DNA of 39,716 nucleotides from Burkholderiales bacterium. Its GTDB lineage: Bacteria; Pseudomonadota; Gammaproteobacteria; Burkholderiales; Burkholderiaceae_E. A program made the position numbers and the translations under genes. The stretch is taken from positions 1 through 39,716 of the forward strand of contig JADCHE010000109.1 of assembly GCA_020248665.1 (NCBI GenBank), given 5' to 3'. Each line of letters starts with the position of its first letter. Position 1 is the stretch's first letter. The notes beneath the pieces were generated by a model, which was not told the DNA's origin, ran no database searches, and was given only the letters and a program-made list of their open reading frames with translations. Positions 1 through 9,057 of this stretch are shown here, piece by piece.

Positions 1-991
1 CGCCGTGGCCGTAGGCGTTCGGCGACGCGAGCGAGCCGAGGCCGCGCACGTTGGTCGTCGTGCCGCGCAGGTGCGGCCCGAGGCCGCGGTGCATCGGCAT
101 GCCCATGTACTGGTCGACGCGGTCGCCGGTGTGGTTGCGCAGCGCGTAGGCGAGGGTGCGCGGCGACAGCAGTCGCGTGCCGTTCAGCGTGCCGCCGGCG
201 AGCATCATCTGGTAGAGCGCGACCATGCCGCGCGCGGTGCCGTAGGCGCCGCCGCCGGGCGCGCAGCCGCGCCGCCAGGTCGCATTGTTCGCGTCGGCGC
301 GCAGGCGCTGTCCGCCGTCCTCGGTCGGCTCGTGCATGTCGGACACGCGCGCGTCCTGCTCGGGCGGCAGCCCCATGTACAGGTCGCGCCCGAGGCCGAG
401 CGGCTCGATCACCGAGGCGCGGACGTGGTCGCGGAAGTCGGCGCCGGTCCAGTGCTCGATCAGCGCGGCCAGCACCCAGTGCGCCGACAGCCCGTGGTAC
501 TCGATGCGCGAGCCGGGCGTCCACTCGAGCGTGAAGTCGCAGACGGCGGCGCGGCGCGCGGCGCGGTCCGTCCAGCCCTCGCGCGTCATCGTGGCATTCG
601 GGAAGCCGCCCTGGTGCGTGATCACCTGCAGGATCGTCACGTCGCGCTTGCCGTGCCGCGCGAAGTCGGGGAGGTGGTCGGACACGCGGTCGTCGAAGCC
701 GAACACGCCGTCCTCGCAGAGCCGCCACAGCGCGGTCGCGACGATCACCTTGGTGTTCGAGTACAGCAGCCACAGCGTATCCGCGCCGGCCTTCACCGGC
801 CCGGGCACGGTGCGGGCGTGGCCGACGGTGCGCTCGAGCAGCAGCCGGCCGTGGCGGGCGATCGCGATCTGGCAGCCCGGGTAGCGGCCTTCGGCGACGT
901 GGCCGTCGATCAGGGCGAAGAGGCGCTCGAGGCGGTCGGCGCGCAGGCCGGACGAGGCGAGGTCGCCGGCGGGCAGGGGGTAGGTGTCCAT
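1..991 (-). CDS. Serine hydrolase, beta-lactamase (class C/EstB) family, partial
   Basis: The gene reads leftward from the ATG at 991 and runs off the window's left edge, so about 330 residues are visible and the C-terminus is missing. The protein has the layout of penicillin-binding-protein-like esterases. The nucleophile motif S-x-x-K is SNTK at residues 78-81. A Y-x-x motif occurs near residue 165 (YHG), and the family's typical THQGG-like segment is near 125-129. The visible end stops at a GHG that probably begins the third (K/H-T-G-like) motif. No signal peptide is apparent, so a cytoplasmic esterase or amidase is more likely than a true beta-lactamase. The substrate cannot be told. It is divergent from purC with only 52 bases between start codons. 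Confidence 0.85.
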   Translation of the reverse strand, partial: MDTYPLPAGDLASSGLRADRLERLFALIDGHVAEGRYPGCQIAIARHGRLLLERTVGHARTVPGPVKAGADTLWLLYSNTKVIVATALWRLCEDGVFGFDDRVSDHLPDFARHGKRDVTILQVITHQGGFPNATMTREGWTDRAARRAAVCDFTLEWTPGSRIEYHGLSAHWVLAALIEHWTGADFRDHVRASVIEPLGLGRDLYMGLPPEQDARVSDMHEPTEDGGQRLRADANNATWRRGCAPGGGAYGTARGMVALYQMMLAGGTLNGTRLLSPRTLAYALRNHTGDRVDQYMGMPMHRGLGPHLRGTTTNVRGLGSLASPNAYGHG

Positions 992-997
992 GGCCGA

Positions 998-1003
998 TAC
1001 AAT
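998..1003 (+). promoter_or_regulatory. Candidate -10 element of purC
   Basis: TACAAT lies 40 bases before the chosen purC ATG, in the 52-base gap between the divergent serine hydrolase and purC. No good -35 is visible 16-18 bases upstream, so this is a weak call based on the hexamer and its position. Confidence 0.35.
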
Positions 1004-1043
1004 ACGGGGTTACCCGCCGACCGGCACCGACGGCCCGCATCCC

Positions 1044-1940
1044 ATGGCACGAGCGCTGTACCAGAGCGACCTGCATTCCCTGAAGCTGCTGTCGCGCGGC
1101 AAGGTCCGCGACAACTACGCGGTCGGCGACGACCGGCTGCTGATCGTCACCAGCGACCGGCTGTCCGCGTTCGACGTGGTCATGAACGAGCCGATCCCCG
1201 ACAAGGGCCGCGTGCTGAACCAGATGGCGCTGTTCTGGTTCGATCGGCTCGCCGACGTCGTGCCGAACCACCTGACGGGCATCGCGCCCGAGTCGGTGGT
1301 GGCGCCCGACGAGGTCGCGCAGGTCGCGGGCCGCTCGATGGTCGTCAAGCGCCTGAAGCCGATCCTCGTCGAGGCGGTGGTGCGCGGCTACCTGATCGGT
1401 TCCGGCTGGAAGGACTACCGGGCCACCGGCGCGGTCTGCGGCATCGCGCTGCCGAAGGGGCTGCGGATGGCCGAGAAGCTGCCCGAGCCGATCTTCACGC
1501 CGGCGGCCAAGGCCGAGATGGGCGAGCACGACGAGAACATCACCTTCGACGCGATGGTCGCGACCGTCGGCGCGCCGCTCGCCGAGCGGATCCGCACGGT
1601 GTCGCTCGAGCTCTACCGCCGGGCGTCCGAATATGCGGCCACGCGCGGCATCATCATCGCCGACACCAAGTTCGAGTTCGGCCTCGACGACGCGGGCACG
1701 CTGCAACTGATGGACGAGGTGCTGACCGCCGACTCGTCGCGCTTCTGGCCGGCCGATTCGTACCGGGTCGGCGAGTCGCCGCCGAGCTTCGACAAGCAGT
1801 ACGTGCGCGACTACCTCGAGACGCTCACCGGCTGGGGCAAGCGCCCGCCCGCGCCGCCGCTGCCGCCCGAGGTCGTCGAGCGCACCGCGGCGAAGTACCG
1901 CGAGGCGCTCGAGCGGCTGACCGGGCGCACGCTCGGCTGA
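1044..1940 (+). CDS. purC: Phosphoribosylaminoimidazole-succinocarboxamide synthase (SAICAR synthase)
   Basis: PurC joins CAIR and aspartate with ATP to give SAICAR in purine synthesis, in the cytoplasm. The 298-residue protein carries family hallmarks: GKVRDNY near residue 20, [25 protein letters not shown] and the C-terminal signature [12 protein letters not shown]. The length suits the longer PurC type found in proteobacteria and yeast. An upstream in-frame ATG at 984 would add 20 residues without resemblance to the family and would start inside the divergent hydrolase gene, so 1044 is preferred. There is no clear Shine-Dalgarno before 1044. purE and purK lie 700 bases downstream, after the oppositely oriented fasciclin gene, so two purine loci flank it. 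Confidence 0.95.
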   Translation: MARALYQSDLHSLKLLSRGKVRDNYAVGDDRLLIVTSDRLSAFDVVMNEPIPDKGRVLNQMALFWFDRLADVVPNHLTGIAPESVVAPDEVAQVAGRSMVVKRLKPILVEAVVRGYLIGSGWKDYRATGAVCGIALPKGLRMAEKLPEPIFTPAAKAEMGEHDENITFDAMVATVGAPLAERIRTVSLELYRRASEYAATRGIIIADTKFEFGLDDAGTLQLMDEVLTADSSRFWPADSYRVGESPPSFDKQYVRDYLETLTGWGKRPPAPPLPPEVVERTAAKYREALERLTGRTLG

Positions 1941-1961
1941 GCGGTGCGCGCACGCGCGCGT

Positions 1962-1998
1962 CGTCCCGGGGCGACGCGTCTCGCGGCGCTCCGGGACG
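1962..1998. terminator. Hairpin between convergent purC and fasciclin gene
   Basis: Eight-base arms CGTCCCGG (1962-1969) and CCGGGACG (1991-1998) pair perfectly around a 21-base loop in the 67-base gap between two convergent genes. There is no T tract on either side, so it is at best a bidirectional terminator of the GC-rich type. Confidence 0.35.
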
Positions 1999-2007
1999 CG
2001 CGGCGCG

Positions 2008-2481
2008 TCACTTCGGCAGGATCACCGTGTCGATCGCGTGGATCACGCCGTTGGTCGCGACGACATCGGCCTTCACGACCGTGGCGTCGTTGATCCGCAC
2101 GCCTCCGCCTTCGGCCTTCAGCGCCACGTTCTGGCCCTGCACGGTCTTCACGTCGCCGGTGCGCACGTCCTTCGCCATCACCCGGCCGGCGACCACGTGG
2201 TAGGTCAGCACCGAGCGCAGCTTCGCGGGGTCCTTCAGCAGGCCGTCGACGGTGCCCGGGGGCAGCTTGGCGAACGCCGCGTCGGTCGGCGCGAACACCG
2301 TGAACGGGCCGGGACCCTTCAGCGTGTCGACGAGGCCCGCGGCCTTGACCGCGGTGACGAGGGTGGTGAACTGGCCGGCCGCGACGGCGGTGTCGACGAT
2401 GTCCTGGGCGGCGTGGGCGGCCTGGCCGGCGACGAGCGCGGCGGCGGCGGCGGCGAACTTGAGCGTACGGAACGGGTGCAT
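2008..2481 (-). CDS. Secreted fasciclin (FAS1) domain protein
   Basis: This is a 157-residue exported protein with one FAS1 domain. The start at 2481 is set by AGGAG seven bases upstream on the minus strand; a longer reading frame from 2514 would put 11 residues before the signal peptide. The signal peptide has a charged start, an Ala-rich core and a likely cut after AHA (residue 24). FAS1 features are [24 protein letters not shown] at the N-terminus (H1-like segment with [10 protein letters not shown] after it), LTYHVV in the middle and [12 protein letters not shown] at the end. In bacteria such single-FAS1 proteins are periplasmic or surface adhesion-type proteins and are often controlled by ECF sigma factors. 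No sigma or anti-sigma gene is next to it here. It stands alone and is convergent with purC. Confidence 0.9.
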   Translation of the reverse strand: MHPFRTLKFAAAAAALVAGQAAHAAQDIVDTAVAAGQFTTLVTAVKAAGLVDTLKGPGPFTVFAPTDAAFAKLPPGTVDGLLKDPAKLRSVLTYHVVAGRVMAKDVRTGDVKTVQGQNVALKAEGGGVRINDATVVKADVVATNGVIHAIDTVILPK

Positions 2482-2508
2482 GAGCGATCTCCTGGGGTTG
2501 AACCGATA

Positions 2509-2523
2509 GGTCAAAATGTGACC
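2509..2523. promoter_or_regulatory. Inverted repeat upstream of the fasciclin gene
   Basis: GGTCA (2509-2513) and TGACC (2519-2523) form a perfect 5-base inverted repeat with a 5-base spacer, 28 bases upstream of the fasciclin start. The position fits an operator or promoter-overlapping site for that gene. The regulator is unknown. Confidence 0.3.
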
Positions 2524-2583
2524 GATCAGTGCATATGTCGCCGGCCGTCGTCGGTCCTGACAGGGATCGCCCGGGGCGAGCGG

Positions 2584-2600
2584 CTAAACTCGAGGTTTAG
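2584..2600. promoter_or_regulatory. Inverted repeat just upstream of purE
   Basis: CTAAAC (2584-2589) and GTTTAG (2595-2600) flank a 5-base centre, ending 12 bases before the purE ATG. It is the only AT-rich spot in the gap and contains a TAAACT hexamer that could serve as a -10. A CTGACA at 2557-2562 is too far upstream (22 bases) for a normal -35. Promoter or operator role is only inferred. Confidence 0.3.
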
Positions 2601-2612
2601 ACGGAGTGAGCG

Positions 2613-3110
2613 ATGACCGACGCGTCCCCGATCGTCGGGGTGGTGATGGGCAGCAGCAGTGACTGGGACGTGATGCAGCACGCCTGTGCGGTGCTGCGAG
2701 AGTTCGGCGTGCCGTACGAGGCGAAGGTGGTCTCGGCGCACCGGATGCCCGATGACATGTTCGCCTATGCCGAGGGCGCGGTCGGCCGCGGGCTGCGCGC
2801 GATCGTCGCCGGCGCGGGCGGTGCTGCGCACCTGCCTGGCATGCTCGCCGCCAAGACCATCGTGCCGGTCTACGGGGTGCCGGTGCCGTCGAAGTACCTG
2901 CGCGGCGAGGACTCGCTCGCCTCGATCGTGCAGATGCCGCGCGGCGTGCCGGTCGCGACCTTCGCAATCGGCGAGGCCGGCGCCGCGAACGCCGCGCTGC
3001 ACGCGATCGCCGCGCTCGCGACGACCGACGCGGCGCTCGCCGCGACGCTCTCCGCGTACCGCGCCCGCCAGACCGCGGCGGCGCGCGCGATGACGCTGCC
3101 GGGGGCCTGA
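2613..3110 (+). CDS. purE: N5-carboxyaminoimidazole ribonucleotide mutase
   Basis: PurE moves the carboxyl group of N5-CAIR to C4 to make CAIR in purine synthesis. The 165-residue protein is a typical class I PurE: nucleotide-binding [11 protein letters not shown] near residues 11-21, SAHRMPDDM with the catalytic His43, and [15 protein letters not shown] at 2603-2606 lies six bases before the ATG. It is the first gene of a tight operon: purK starts two bases after its stop. The presence of both PurE and PurK shows the bacterial two-step route through N5-CAIR. Confidence 0.96.
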   Translation: MTDASPIVGVVMGSSSDWDVMQHACAVLREFGVPYEAKVVSAHRMPDDMFAYAEGAVGRGLRAIVAGAGGAAHLPGMLAAKTIVPVYGVPVPSKYLRGEDSLASIVQMPRGVPVATFAIGEAGAANAALHAIAALATTDAALAATLSAYRARQTAAARAMTLPGA

Positions 3111-3112
3111 AC

Positions 3113-4276
3113 GTGCGCCGCGTGTCGCCTGCGCTGCCCCCGGGCAGGTGGCTCGGCCTGCTCGGCGGCGGCCAGCTCGGACGGATGTTCTGCATGGCCG
3201 CGCAGAGCCTCGGCTATCGCGTCTGCGTGCTCGACCCGGGCGCCGACAGCCCCGCGGGTAGCATCGCCGAACGTCACCTGAAGGCCGGCTACCTCGATGA
3301 CGCCGCGCTCGACGAGCTCGCGCGGACCTGCCGCGCGGCGACCACCGAGTTCGAGAACGTGCCGGCGCGCGCGCTCGAGCGGCTCGCGCGCGACATCGCG
3401 GTCGCGCCTGCCGGCGCGTCGGTCGCGATCGCGCAGGACCGCGTCGACGAGAAGGCGTTCGTGCGGCGCGCCGGCATCGAGGTCGCGCCGTACGCGGTGG
3501 TCCGCGACGAGGCCGACCTGCGCGCAGCCGACCCGGCGCTGTTCCCGGCGATCCTGAAGGCGGCGCGGCTCGGCTACGACGGCAAGGGCCAGGCACGCGT
3601 CGCCGACGCGGCCTCGGCGCTCGAGGCGTTCCGCGCGTTCGGCGGCGTGCCCTGCGTGCTGGAGAAGCGGCTCGCGCTCGCGAAGGAGGTGTCGGTCGTC
3701 GTCGCGCGCGGCTTCGACGGCGTGGCGTCCGCGTGGCCGCTCGCCGAGAACGAGCACCGCGGCGGCATCCTCGCGGTGTCCACCGTGCCCGCGCGCGTCG
3801 ACGAGGCGCTCGCCGCGCGTGCGACCGAGGCGACGCTTGCGATCGTCGCCGCGCTCGACTACGTCGGCGTGCTGTGCGTCGAGTTCTTCGTGCTCGAGGA
3901 CGGCCGTCTCGTCGTCAACGAGATGGCGCCGCGGCCCCACAACTCCGGGCACTACACGATCGACGCCTGCGTCACCAGCCAGTTCGAGCAGCAGGCGAGG
4001 GTGATGGCCGGGCTGCCGCTCGGCGCGACGCGGCAGCACTCGCCGGCGGTGATGCTGAACCTGCTGGGCGACGTCTGGTACGGCGACCGCGACGCGCCGT
4101 CCGAGCCCGACTGGACGCGCGTGCTGCGCCACCCGCAGGCGAAGCTGCACCTGTACGGCAAGACCGAGGCGCGTCGGGGCCGCAAGATGGGCCACGTGAC
4201 GGTTCTGGGCGAGACCGCGGCCGAGTGCGCGTCGGTGGCCGCGACGATCGAGCGGGACCTGGGCATCGCGACGTGA
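3113..4276 (+). CDS. purK: N5-carboxyaminoimidazole ribonucleotide synthase
   Basis: PurK uses ATP and bicarbonate to carboxylate AIR to N5-CAIR, the substrate of PurE encoded just upstream. The 387-residue ATP-grasp protein has the N-terminal nucleotide-fold motif GGGQLGRM (residues 18-25), a central ATP-grasp domain and the NEMAPRPHNSGHYTID metal/ATP-site signature. It starts with GTG at 3113, two bases after purE, so translational coupling is likely. Its stop overlaps the GTG of the next gene in a GTGA arrangement. Confidence 0.95.
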   Translation: MRRVSPALPPGRWLGLLGGGQLGRMFCMAAQSLGYRVCVLDPGADSPAGSIAERHLKAGYLDDAALDELARTCRAATTEFENVPARALERLARDIAVAPAGASVAIAQDRVDEKAFVRRAGIEVAPYAVVRDEADLRAADPALFPAILKAARLGYDGKGQARVADAASALEAFRAFGGVPCVLEKRLALAKEVSVVVARGFDGVASAWPLAENEHRGGILAVSTVPARVDEALAARATEATLAIVAALDYVGVLCVEFFVLEDGRLVVNEMAPRPHNSGHYTIDACVTSQFEQQARVMAGLPLGATRQHSPAVMLNLLGDVWYGDRDAPSEPDWTRVLRHPQAKLHLYGKTEARRGRKMGHVTVLGETAAECASVAATIERDLGIAT

Positions 4277-5244
4277 TCGAGCCGCCGACCGACGCGGCGA
4301 TCGACCGCGCCGCGCGGGCGCTGCTCGCCGGCGGGCTCGTCGCCCTGCCGACCGAGACGGTCTACGGGCTGGGCGCCGACGCGGCGCAGCGAGACGCGGT
4401 CGCCCGCATCTACGCGGTCAAGGGCCGACCCGCCGGCCATCCGCTGATCGTGCACGTGCCGGACGCGGCGACCGGCCGACGCTGGGCCCGGTTCGACGCG
4501 CGGGCCGAGCGGCTGGTCGCCGCATTCTGGCCCGGGCCGCTCACGCTGATCCTGCCGCGCCTAGACGACGCGCCCGCGTGGGCGTGCGGCGGTCAGGGCA
4601 GCGTCGGGCTGCGCTGCCCGTCGCATCCGATCGCGCACGCACTGCTCGCGCGCTTCGTCGCGCTCGGCGGGCTCGGCGTCGCAGCGCCGTCGGCGAACCG
4701 CTTCGGGCGCGTCAGCCCGACGCGCGCCGCGCACGTCGTGGAGGATCTCGGCGAGGACGTGCCGCTCGTGCTGGACGGCGGCCCGTCCGAGGTCGGCGTC
4801 GAGTCGACGATCGTCGACCTGAGCCGTGGCCGTCCGGTGCTGCTGCGGCCCGGGCGCATCGGCCGCGATGCGCTCGAGGCGGCGCTCGGCGAGCCGGTCG
4901 GCGACCGCGACGCCGACGCGCCGCGCGCCTCGGGTACGCTCGCCGCGCACTACCAGCCGCACACTCCGGTCGACCTGGTGGCACGCGACGCGCTCGAAGC
5001 GCGGATCGACGCGCTCGCCGGCGCGCGCGTCGCGGTGTGGTCGGTGGCCCGGCCCGCGCGCCCGGTGGCCGCGTGGATCGAGGCGCCGGATGACGCCGCC
5101 GCGTACGAGGCCGCGCTCTACGACTCGCTGCGCCGCCTCGACGCGTTGCGCGCCGACCGGATCCTCGTCGAGGCGCCGCCGGCCGGCGCAGACCGCGACG
5201 CGGCGCGCGACCGCCTGGCCCGCGCGGCGCACCGGGGCGGCTGA
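4273..5244 (+). CDS. L-threonylcarbamoyladenylate synthase (Sua5/YrdC/YwlC family)
   Basis: This enzyme makes threonylcarbamoyl-AMP from threonine, bicarbonate and ATP for the t6A37 modification of ANN-reading tRNAs. The 323-residue protein starts at a GTG that overlaps the purK stop. The N-terminal YrdC domain (about 1-195) has PTETVYGLGADA, the KGRPAGHPLIVHV substrate-binding strand and SANRFGRVSPT. After a linker with GTLAAHYQPHTPV, the rest (about 205-323) is a Sua5 domain, so this is the long Sua5 type rather than short TsaC. Placement behind purE-purK is common in Burkholderiales and may simply couple expression. Confidence 0.93.
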   Translation: MIEPPTDAAIDRAARALLAGGLVALPTETVYGLGADAAQRDAVARIYAVKGRPAGHPLIVHVPDAATGRRWARFDARAERLVAAFWPGPLTLILPRLDDAPAWACGGQGSVGLRCPSHPIAHALLARFVALGGLGVAAPSANRFGRVSPTRAAHVVEDLGEDVPLVLDGGPSEVGVESTIVDLSRGRPVLLRPGRIGRDALEAALGEPVGDRDADAPRASGTLAAHYQPHTPVDLVARDALEARIDALAGARVAVWSVARPARPVAAWIEAPDDAAAYEAALYDSLRRLDALRADRILVEAPPAGADRDAARDRLARAAHRGG

Positions 5245-5306
5245 GCCCGGTTCCGCCGCGAGCGGCGGGGGCCGGCGCGCGGAAAGGGTGCGCGACGGGC
5301 ATGCAC

Positions 5307-5320
5307 TTGATTATCATCGA
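5307..5320 (+). promoter_or_regulatory. Candidate FNR/CRP-type box upstream of lipase 1
   Basis: TTGAT-TATC-ATCGA differs by one base from the TTGAT-N4-ATCAA consensus of FNR/Anr regulators. It lies 73 bases upstream of the lipase ATG, in an otherwise GC-rich gap. One such match can arise by chance, and no promoter could be placed with confidence relative to it. Confidence 0.3.
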
Positions 5321-5392
5321 GTTGGCCTTCACCCGAAGGCAGGGGCGGCGCCCTCGACGGCGCGCCCGGGATCCGTTCGCCGAGGAGACACG

Positions 5393-6685
5393 ATGTACCC
5401 CATTCCCTACCGGGCCCGGGCCCGGGCCCTCCGGGCCGCTACCGTCATGGCCGTCGCCGTCCTGCTCGCCGCCTGCGGCAGCGGCAGCGACACCGGGCTG
5501 CGCGGCGCGGTCACGGCCGACACCGCGGTCGCGACGCTGACCAAGGCCCAGATCGACGCGAACACGTCGTCGCCGGCCCTGCCGATCCAGGCGCTGACGG
5601 GCGCCGCCCGCTGCGACGTCACGGTCCGCAAGGTCACGCACACGACGAACGGCCCCGGCGGCACCGCCGGCTACACCGCGGTCGCCGCGGTGCTCGTCCC
5701 GACGGTCAGCGCGACCTGCCCGGGCCCGTTCCCGATCGTCGCCTACGACCCGGGCACGAGCGTCGAGAAGGCCCGCACCCTCTCGAACCCGACCTCGGGC
5801 GAGACCGCGCTGCTGACCGCGTTCTTCGCGGCGCAGGGCTATGTCGTCGTCGCCACCGACTACCTCGGCTTCTCCGACTCGAACTTCCCGTACCACCCGT
5901 ATCTGCACGCCGAGTCGCAGGCATCGACGACCGTCGACGCGATCCGCGCCGCGCGCATCGTGCTCGAACGGCAGGGTGTCCCGCTGTCGGGCAGGCTGTT
6001 CCTGACCGGCTACTCGCAGGGCGGCCACGCCGCGCTGGCGACGCACCGCGCGATCGAGGCCGATGCCTCGCTCGGCCTGACGGTCACCGGTTCGGGGCCG
6101 ATGTCCGGTCCCTACGACCTCGTGGGCTCGTTCGTGGCCGGCACCTCGTTCCTGCCCGCCGGCACCGGCGGCTCGAGCGTGTTCACGCCGTACGTGATCA
6201 CCGGCTACCAGAAGATCTACGGCAACCTCTACGCGACGCCGGCCGACTACTTCCGGGCGCCGTACGTGACCGGCATCGAGTCGCTGTTGCCGGGCGCGTT
6301 GACCTTCGACCAGCTGATAGCGACCGGCAGGCTTCCGCTGAACCTCGGCGACCTGATCACGCCGCGCGCGGTCGCCGACATCGGCGATGTGAACAGCGGC
6401 TTGCGCCGCGCGCTGTCGGCCAACTCGCTGCTCGGCTGGACGCCGAGGTCGCCGGTGCTGCTGTGCGGCGGCTCGAAGGACCCGGTGGTGCTCTACACGG
6501 TGAACACCACGGCCACGGCTGCCGACCTGCGCTCGCGCAGCGCGACCGTCACCGCGGTCGACGTCGAGACGGTGCCCGAGCTCGCGCCCGTGCTCGCGGC
6601 GCTGACGCCGGCGACGTACCACGGCGGCGTGATCACGCCCTGCATGAAGGTCGTGCGCGACGCGCTGTTCGCGACCCTGCGCTGA
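5393..6685 (+). CDS. Lipoprotein alpha/beta hydrolase, secretory-lipase-like (paralogue 1)
   Basis: This is a 430-residue envelope hydrolase. The start is supported by GAGGAGA five bases upstream. The N-terminus is an Arg-rich signal with a lipobox ending LLAAC (Cys28), so the protein is probably lipid-anchored. The alpha/beta-hydrolase catalytic triad can be read as Ser208 in GYSQGG, Asp363 in GGSKDPVV and His410 in TYHGG. ATDYLGF and FPYHPYLHAES, before the nucleophile elbow, match the secretory lipase (LIP) type of hydrolases acting on esters or triglycerides. Between the Ser and Asp strands (about residues 244-342) lies a long cap-like segment. The gene immediately downstream is a paralogue with a shorter cap. 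Substrate is not known. Confidence 0.85.
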   Translation: MYPIPYRARARALRAATVMAVAVLLAACGSGSDTGLRGAVTADTAVATLTKAQIDANTSSPALPIQALTGAARCDVTVRKVTHTTNGPGGTAGYTAVAAVLVPTVSATCPGPFPIVAYDPGTSVEKARTLSNPTSGETALLTAFFAAQGYVVVATDYLGFSDSNFPYHPYLHAESQASTTVDAIRAARIVLERQGVPLSGRLFLTGYSQGGHAALATHRAIEADASLGLTVTGSGPMSGPYDLVGSFVAGTSFLPAGTGGSSVFTPYVITGYQKIYGNLYATPADYFRAPYVTGIESLLPGALTFDQLIATGRLPLNLGDLITPRAVADIGDVNSGLRRALSANSLLGWTPRSPVLLCGGSKDPVVLYTVNTTATAADLRSRSATVTAVDVETVPELAPVLAALTPATYHGGVITPCMKVVRDALFATLR

Positions 6686-6807
6686 CGCGTCCGGGCGTGC
6701 GCGCGGCATCCGCCGCGGGCGCGCCCCGACGCGCTCCGACGCCGGTCCGGCCGCCGCGCCCAGGGGTATCGCGGCCCGACCGGCCCGGCCGCCCGCACAC
6801 TGCGGCG

Positions 6808-8166
6808 ATGAGCACGCTCCCGACGCCTCCCCCCGACCGGTCCCGGTCGTTCGCCCGCAGCCTCGGGGCCTGTGCCGCCGTCGCGGTGCCGCTCGCGCTC
6901 GTCGCCTGCGGCGGCAGCGACGAGACACCGGACGCGCCCGCCGCGCCGGTCGCGGCCGTGTCTCCCGTCGCGCCCGCCCCGCCGCCGGCACCGCCCGTTC
7001 CGGGCGCACCGAGCGGGCCGACCGCCGTTGCCGGCGACGCGCAGACCGCCCCGGCGGTCCCGGCGGCCCCGGTCGCGCCAGCGGCTCCGGCGGCGCCGTC
7101 CGCCGCGAACCCAGCGTGGCTCGCGTCGACCACGCCGATCGCGACGCTGCCGAAGGCGACGATCGACGTGACGAACGCGCAGCGCGGCTGGGCGGTGCTC
7201 GCCGGCCCGGCGCGCTGCGACGTCACCGTCCACGAGATCGTCCATCCCACGACGGGACCGAGGGGCGAGCCCACCGACGCGTCCGGTGCGGTGCTGGTGC
7301 CGTCCGGCGCCGGCTGCGCGGGCCCATACCCGGTGCTGTCGTACTCGCGCGGCACCGACCTCGACCGCGCACGCACGATGACCGACACGACCGAGCGCGA
7401 GACGCAGGCCGTCGCCGGCTTCTTCGCCGCCCGCGGCTGGGTGGTCGTCGCCTCCGACTACCTCGGCTACGCGAAGTCGAGATACCCGTACCACCCGTAC
7501 CTGCACGCCGACTCCGAGGCGCGCACGACGATCGACGCGCTGCTCGCCGGGCGCGCACTGCTCGCGCGGCTCGGCGTGGCCGAGTCGGGCCGGGTGTTCC
7601 TCGCGGGCTACTCGCAGGGCGGGCACGCGGCGCTCGCCGCGCAGCGCGCGATCGAACGCGACCGGCCGGCGGGCGTGCCCGAGGTCGTCGCGACCGGCGC
7701 GATGAGCGGCCCGTACGACCTCCCCGGCTCGTTCCCCGAGGTCGCGGCGCTCGCGCCGCTGCTCGCGATCGACTTCGGCGACTCCTCGACGGCGCGCTCG
7801 GTGGTGCTGCGGCTCGGCGACGTGCTCGGCACCGCGGCCGTCGACCTGCTGACGGCGGGCGACCGGTTCCGCACGACGCTGCAGGCCAACTCGGTGACCG
7901 GCTGGACGCCGCGCGCGCCGCTGATGCTGTGCGGCGGTGCGCGCGACCCGGTGGTGCCGTTCGCGAACGCGCGGCGCGCCGCCGAGGACTTCGCGTCGCG
8001 CGGCGTGCAGGTGCCGGTCGTCGAAGTCGAGCAGGTGCCCGGCTGGGCCGCGCTGCTGCCGCCGCCGGGCGCGCGGATCACCGAGCTCGGCAGCTACCAC
8101 CAGGGCGCGGTGCCGCCGCTGTGCTTCGCGGCGGTCCGCGACCAGTGGCTCGAGCCGCGGCGCTGA
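6808..8166 (+). CDS. Lipoprotein alpha/beta hydrolase, secretory-lipase-like (paralogue 2)
   Basis: The 452-residue protein is clearly related to the upstream lipase: it shares PYHPYLHA, the nucleophile motif GYSQGGHAAL, MSGPYDL, GWTPR and LCGGxxDPVV, and a His in SYHQGAV near the end. A lipobox VAC puts the lipidated Cys at residue 34. It is followed by a Pro/Ala-rich linker of about 60 residues (roughly 41-100), which would hold the catalytic domain away from the membrane. Between MSGPYDL and the ANS-GWTP block it has about 54 residues against about 99 in paralogue 1, so roughly 45 residues of cap are absent. The gap from the first gene is 122 bases, so joint transcription is possible. No strong ribosome-binding site is seen before 6808. 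Confidence 0.83.
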   Translation: MSTLPTPPPDRSRSFARSLGACAAVAVPLALVACGGSDETPDAPAAPVAAVSPVAPAPPPAPPVPGAPSGPTAVAGDAQTAPAVPAAPVAPAAPAAPSAANPAWLASTTPIATLPKATIDVTNAQRGWAVLAGPARCDVTVHEIVHPTTGPRGEPTDASGAVLVPSGAGCAGPYPVLSYSRGTDLDRARTMTDTTERETQAVAGFFAARGWVVVASDYLGYAKSRYPYHPYLHADSEARTTIDALLAGRALLARLGVAESGRVFLAGYSQGGHAALAAQRAIERDRPAGVPEVVATGAMSGPYDLPGSFPEVAALAPLLAIDFGDSSTARSVVLRLGDVLGTAAVDLLTAGDRFRTTLQANSVTGWTPRAPLMLCGGARDPVVPFANARRAAEDFASRGVQVPVVEVEQVPGWAALLPPPGARITELGSYHQGAVPPLCFAAVRDQWLEPRR

Positions 8167-8223
8167 TCCGCCGGCGATCCGTCACCGATCCGCATCGCGG
8201 GGCGCGCATGGCGCGCCCGGTCA

Positions 8224-9057
8224 TCACCGCGCACCGGCCCACGTGCGCGATCGGACGAATCGCTCGACCGCCTCGATCAGCACTTCGGGCCGGTCGCGAT
8301 GGGGGGTGTGTCCGCATCCGGGCAACTCGAGCAGTTCGGTGCCCGGCACGCGCCGCGCGATGCCTCGGACCTGCTCGAGCGTGCCGTACTCGTCGTCGGT
8401 GCCCTGGATCGCGAGCACCGGGCAGCGGATCGATGCGAGCTCGGACTCGATCGACCACGCGCGGAACGCCGGGTCGAGCCAGGCGCCGCTCCAGCCGCCG
8501 AAGGCTGAATCGGGGTCGTCGTGGTGGCGGGCGAGGCCGCGCTTCAGGTCGCCCTGCGCGTACTCGTCGCGCACGCGCTCGATGCTCGCGACCGACACGT
8601 CCTCGACCAGGATGTGCGGCGCGACGACGACGAGGCCTGCGACGCGCGCCGGGAAGCGCGCCGCGTGGATCAGCGCGATCGAGCCGCCGTCGCTGTGGCC
8701 GAAGAGACAGGGCGGCTCGGTCGCGGCGTCGACGCCGAGCGCCGCGAGCAGCGCCGGCAGCAGATCGAGCGCCTGCCGGTGCATGAAGTCGGGCGCCCAG
8801 CGCTCGCCGGGCGCGCGCGGCGTGGAGCGTCCGTAGCCGGGGCGCGAGAACACCAGCCCGCGCAGGCCGACGGCCTCGCAGAGCCGTCTCGGGAAGTCCT
8901 TCCACATCGAGACCGAGCCCAGCCCCTCGTGCAGGAAGACCATCGTCGGCGCGCGCGGATCGTCGACGCCTACGCGAGCGTGCTCGATGCGCACGCGCCG
9001 CCCGGCCCAGTCGACGTCGACGAGGCCGGTGGCGGGGTACGTGGCTCCCTCGCTCAC
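8224..9057 (-). CDS. Alpha/beta hydrolase linked to benzoate-CoA ligase
   Basis: This 277-residue cytoplasmic alpha/beta hydrolase has no signal peptide. FLHEGLGS forms the oxyanion-hole region, GHSDGG the nucleophile elbow (Ser122), TDDEYG supplies the acid (Asp221 or Asp222) and GCGHTPHRD the base (His250). It starts at a GTG that overlaps the stop of the benzoate-CoA ligase gene (GTGA), so the two are translated together. Hydrolases of this kind are recurrent in box clusters. Possible roles are hydrolysis of a lactone or CoA thioester formed as a by-product or dead end of the pathway, but the substrate cannot be read from sequence. The match to the box pathway rests on gene order only. Confidence 0.85.
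   Translation of the reverse strand: MSEGATYPATGLVDVDWAGRRVRIEHARVGVDDPRAPTMVFLHEGLGSVSMWKDFPRRLCEAVGLRGLVFSRPGYGRSTPRAPGERWAPDFMHRQALDLLPALLAALGVDAATEPPCLFGHSDGGSIALIHAARFPARVAGLVVVAPHILVEDVSVASIERVRDEYAQGDLKRGLARHHDDPDSAFGGWSGAWLDPAFRAWSIESELASIRCPVLAIQGTDDEYGTLEQVRGIARRVPGTELLELPGCGHTPHRDRPEVLIEAVERFVRSRTWAGAR

Noticed and set aside
5253-5268. Hairpin CCGCCG/CGGCGG after Sua5 as a terminator
   Set aside because: Six-base GC stems are expected by chance at this composition and no T tract follows.
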